A DNA stretch of 9,817 nt from assembly GCA_019308145.1 (NCBI GenBank), contig JAFDIG010000067.1, positions 1 to 9,817 on the forward strand, given 5' to 3'. Made by a program: the position numbers and the translations under genes. The notes beneath the pieces were generated by a model. The model was given only the letters and a program-made list of their open reading frames with translations. It searched no databases and was not told where the DNA came from. This document shows positions 7,623-9,817 of this stretch, piece by piece. This DNA comes from Deltaproteobacteria bacterium. Its GTDB lineage: Bacteria > Desulfobacterota > JAFDIG01. Positions within the stretch are counted from its first letter, which is position 1. Every line of letters starts with the position of its first letter.

Positions 7623-8993
7623 TTATTCCCCTGTAATATAAACACCCTGAGATATCAAGGTGCTTTTAAGCTTATCTACATCAATTCTTCTTAAAAGTTT
7701 ATTATCATGAATTGATAATGCTGCTGCAACTCCTGCTGCTTGTCCTATCGCCATACAAGTAGGCTGATTCCTGGGGGCAACCTGAGTAGCTGCTTCATGT
7801 GTGAGAGAGATACATCTTCCTGCAAGTAAAAGCCCTTCAATATCTTTAGGTATAAGCGAGCGATAAGGGATATGAAATGGAGCTGTTTCATCTTTTACCC
7901 TTCCCCTGGCAATTCCGTCTTCAAATTCTTTTCCTCCTAAAAGATCATCCAGTGTTAATGTATACTCACCATGAAATCTTCTTGACTCTCTTATACCTAC
8001 TTGCACTGGAGTTTGGTCTAGATATGCTTTATCCATCCCTGGGAGTTCTTTTTTTAAAAAAAGAAAGGTTTCATAAACCCTTTCACGCAAGGTCATCTCA
8101 CAAAAAGAGAGATCAACAGCATCAACTACATTTTTGTTAAACATGTGAAGCCCCCATATCCACCACTGACCAGGCCTTACCATTTGGTTATATTTTTTAA
8201 TATCTCCTTTTGGTGGCTTTGCTTTAAAGATTTTTAATGGGAATGGTATATCTTTAAATCTAAAATCAGGCTGAGATATATATCTTGGAGCTTTGCTAAC
8301 AAGTTCTTTTAATTCAGGGTCTTTTGCTAAATATGCCCAAATCTTTTCATCATCAGCACCACCAATTGAAAAGATCATTGTTGCTGGCAAGGTATCCTCA
8401 TCTAATCTTTGATCAAAATTAGCTCCAACGAAAAAAGCAACATCCCCATCACCAGTAGCATCAATGATCCTTTCAGCCATTATCACCTCCCTTCCTGATT
8501 TACTCTCAATAATAACCCCTTTTATAGTTTTATTTTCCTTTACTACACCAGTAATAAAGGAATGATTCCTGATAGTTACATTTGCTTCTTTTAACATTTG
8601 TGCCATAACAATCTTTGTAAGTTCAACATCAAACAATAGATAATTTGACCATGAAGGAACAACTGGATCAATATTTTTTAACCTTAATGCTTCATCAGGC
8701 AGAACAGTTCCGCCTAAATCGTTTAGGCGTTTTAGAAACTCAAGAGGTATGCCACCAATAAGGGGGAATGTTTCATCGTTATAAGGAGTAAGGTTCCTTA
8801 TTGCCATTAGGTTTACCATAGAGGCAGTAGCCATCCCTCCAAGAAAGCCATATTTTTCAATGATGGTTACTTTACAGTTATTCCTTGCAGCAGATAATGC
8901 AGCCCCAAAACCAGCAGGACCTCCGCCACATACAACAACATCCTTTCTCTCTATTACTGGTAAATCTTTTTGAGATTCTCTCCAAATTTCCAT
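7623..8993 (-). CDS. FAD-dependent oxidoreductase (FAD_oxidored type)
   Basis: A flavoprotein of 456 residues from the ATG at 8993, probably cytoplasmic. The N-terminal Rossmann motif VVCGGGPAGFGAALSAARN (20-38) ends in an acidic residue, Glu46, which would bind the adenosine ribose of FAD. LGGMATASMVN (51-61) follows, as in the FAD_oxidored family. The DATGDGDVAF motif (178-187) is the second FAD contact. GIRESRRFHGEY (333-344) and the C-terminal LLLAGRCIS...QAAGVAAALS (388-427) close the fold. Members with this architecture are found beside many catabolic genes and few have a proven reaction. I infer an oxidation or reduction of a pathway intermediate. An earlier TTG at 9005 is in frame, overlapping the preceding TGA, but GAGG (9000-9003) is 6 bases before the ATG and the TTG has no clear site, so I chose the ATG. 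It follows the hydrolase gene by 8 bases and precedes the AcnX large subunit by 28 bases. Confidence 0.9.
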   Translation of the reverse strand: MEIWRESQKDLPVIERKDVVVCGGGPAGFGAALSAARNNCKVTIIEKYGFLGGMATASMVNLMAIRNLTPYNDETFPLIGGIPLEFLKRLNDLGGTVLPDEALRLKNIDPVVPSWSNYLLFDVELTKIVMAQMLKEANVTIRNHSFITGVVKENKTIKGVIIESKSGREVIMAERIIDATGDGDVAFFVGANFDQRLDEDTLPATMIFSIGGADDEKIWAYLAKDPELKELVSKAPRYISQPDFRFKDIPFPLKIFKAKPPKGDIKKYNQMVRPGQWWIWGLHMFNKNVVDAVDLSFCEMTLRERVYETFLFLKKELPGMDKAYLDQTPVQVGIRESRRFHGEYTLTLDDLLGGKEFEDGIARGRVKDETAPFHIPYRSLIPKDIEGLLLAGRCISLTHEAATQVAPRNQPTCMAIGQAAGVAAALSIHDNKLLRRIDVDKLKSTLISQGVYITGE

Positions 8994-8999
8994 AAAAAA

Positions 9000-9003
9000 C
9001 CTC
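9000..9003 (-). promoter_or_regulatory. Ribosome binding site overlapping the preceding stop codon
   Basis: GAGG is 6 bases from ATG 8993 and shares bases with the TGA (9004-9002) that ends the hydrolase gene (TGAGG). This supports translational coupling and the ATG rather than the TTG at 9005. Confidence 0.55.
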
Positions 9004-9817
9004 AAATGTTTAATAATCTTTTAGGGTTCTCTTTTATCATTATTTCTATTTCATCTATTGTTATTCCATTGTTTAATAGAATTTCTATGAATTCTTTAAA
9101 GCCTTCTATAGGATCAGGATTATCGATCTGTCCAAGATCTGTTGATAGTATTGTGTTTTTTACCCCTACCTCCTTTATATTTTTTATAATCACCAATGGA
9201 TCAAGAGACCCTCCTATTTTTGTTATAGGATAAAAAGTCCTTTCAAAATAAACCCCATAATCTTTAATCTTTTTTTGTATTTTCTTATCCATCCAGGTGA
9301 TATATAATTCAGGATGAGTAACCACCATCTTTTTAAAATCCATTTTGTTTGCTTCTATTGCTAAAACCTCTGTTTCAAAAGGGGATATATGCCCTGTGCC
9401 AAGTATGACATCTGCCTCTTTTACCATCTCAATTATCTTTATTACTTCTTTTTTTAGAGAACCATTTTTATTTAGAATAGTTATCCCTTTTGTAGCCTGG
9501 CTAAGTTTTCCTAAATGAGTATCACCTTCCCTTTTTTTCATCTTTTCTATATGATTTTTTGCTGAAACTGTTGGAAGCCATATAACCTTTGCGCCAGTGG
9601 CAACCCCAGCTTTGACTGCTTCAAGATTAAGTCCTCCTACTGATTCATTTAAGGTGACAGCTCCAAAAACAGAAATATCTTTTACTATCTTTTGGGTAAC
9701 TTCTGCTATTTGAGAGGTTATAAGGGCATGACTTTTAACTACAACCCCTTTCATTTTGGCATCTTTTGCCTTTTTTGCTAAACTAATTACATCCAATTTT
9801 CTCTTAATAGTATCTGG
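9002..9817 (-). CDS. DUF6282-like predicted metal-dependent hydrolase, 5' end cut by the window
   Basis: The last 271 residues of a protein resembling the DUF6282 family, predicted TIM-barrel hydrolases related to the amidohydrolase superfamily. The frame is open to the window edge and its first visible codons read PDTIKRKLDVISLAKKAKD, matching the family region just after the N-terminal HxH-type metal motif. The true start therefore lies outside, and the TTG at 9796 is an internal leucine codon, not a start. Visible motifs are VVVKSH (residues 27-32 of this fragment), FGAVTLNESVGGLN, AKVIWLPTVSA, DVILGTGHISP, VVTHPELY and STDLGQIDNPDP. The repeated histidines and acidic residues fit metal binding. 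It ends with TGA overlapping the ribosome binding site of the FAD oxidoreductase gene. Family members often sit in carboxylate or amide degradation operons. The specific reaction here, perhaps hydrolysis of a lactone or amide intermediate, is inference. Confidence is for the family, not the function. Confidence 0.8.
   Translation of the reverse strand, partial: PDTIKRKLDVISLAKKAKDAKMKGVVVKSHALITSQIAEVTQKIVKDISVFGAVTLNESVGGLNLEAVKAGVATGAKVIWLPTVSAKNHIEKMKKREGDTHLGKLSQATKGITILNKNGSLKKEVIKIIEMVKEADVILGTGHISPFETEVLAIEANKMDFKKMVVTHPELYITWMDKKIQKKIKDYGVYFERTFYPITKIGGSLDPLVIIKNIKEVGVKNTILSTDLGQIDNPDPIEGFKEFIEILLNNGITIDEIEIMIKENPKRLLNI

Noticed and set aside
7595..7645. N-terminal extension of the AcnX large subunit from an upstream ATG
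   Set aside because: The extra 17 residues are unlike the family, overlap the preceding gene, and the strong AGGAGGT site points to ATG 7594.

Overview
The window is an AT-rich (estimated by eye, not counted), gene-dense bacterial segment. Every gene I can support lies on the minus strand, so transcription runs from the right edge to the left edge. Genes are separated by 3 to about 140 bases or overlap slightly, and most have purine-rich Shine-Dalgarno sequences. The mix of a TAXI-type TRAP transporter, aconitase X, MmgE/PrpD, a DUF6282-like hydrolase and flavin oxidoreductases suggests an anaerobic organic-acid-degrading bacterium such as a Desulfobacterota or Clostridia member. That is an inference from gene content; there is no rRNA or marker gene here to prove it.

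In transcription order the layout is: (1) a DUF6282-like predicted metal-dependent hydrolase, cut by the right edge; (2) an FAD-dependent oxidoreductase of the FAD_oxidored type; (3) and (4) the large and small subunits of an aconitase X (AcnX) dehydratase; (5) a small lipoprotein of unknown function after a 141-base AT-rich gap; (6) a TAXI-family periplasmic substrate-binding protein; (7) a fused 4TM/12TM TRAP permease; (8) an MmgE/PrpD-family enzyme overlapping the permease gene by 26 bases; (9) a GlcD-like FAD-linked oxidase broken by a frameshift within its FAD-binding domain and cut by the left edge.

Together these look like one catabolic operon for an unidentified carboxylate. The TAXI protein would capture it, the TRAP permease would import it, and the two dehydratase/lyase-type enzymes (AcnX and MmgE/PrpD), the two flavoenzymes and the hydrolase would process it. 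AcnX and MmgE/PrpD both act on hydroxy- or polycarboxylates in their characterised members. Here both carry substitutions at positions I believe are catalytic or substrate-binding: the AcnX swivel-domain serine, two otherwise conserved AcnX large-subunit residues, and the MmgE/PrpD active-site histidine. The substrate may therefore differ from any known one. I see no regulator, tRNA, rRNA, CRISPR array, insertion sequence or convincing terminator. The forward-strand open frames are shadows of the reverse-strand genes.
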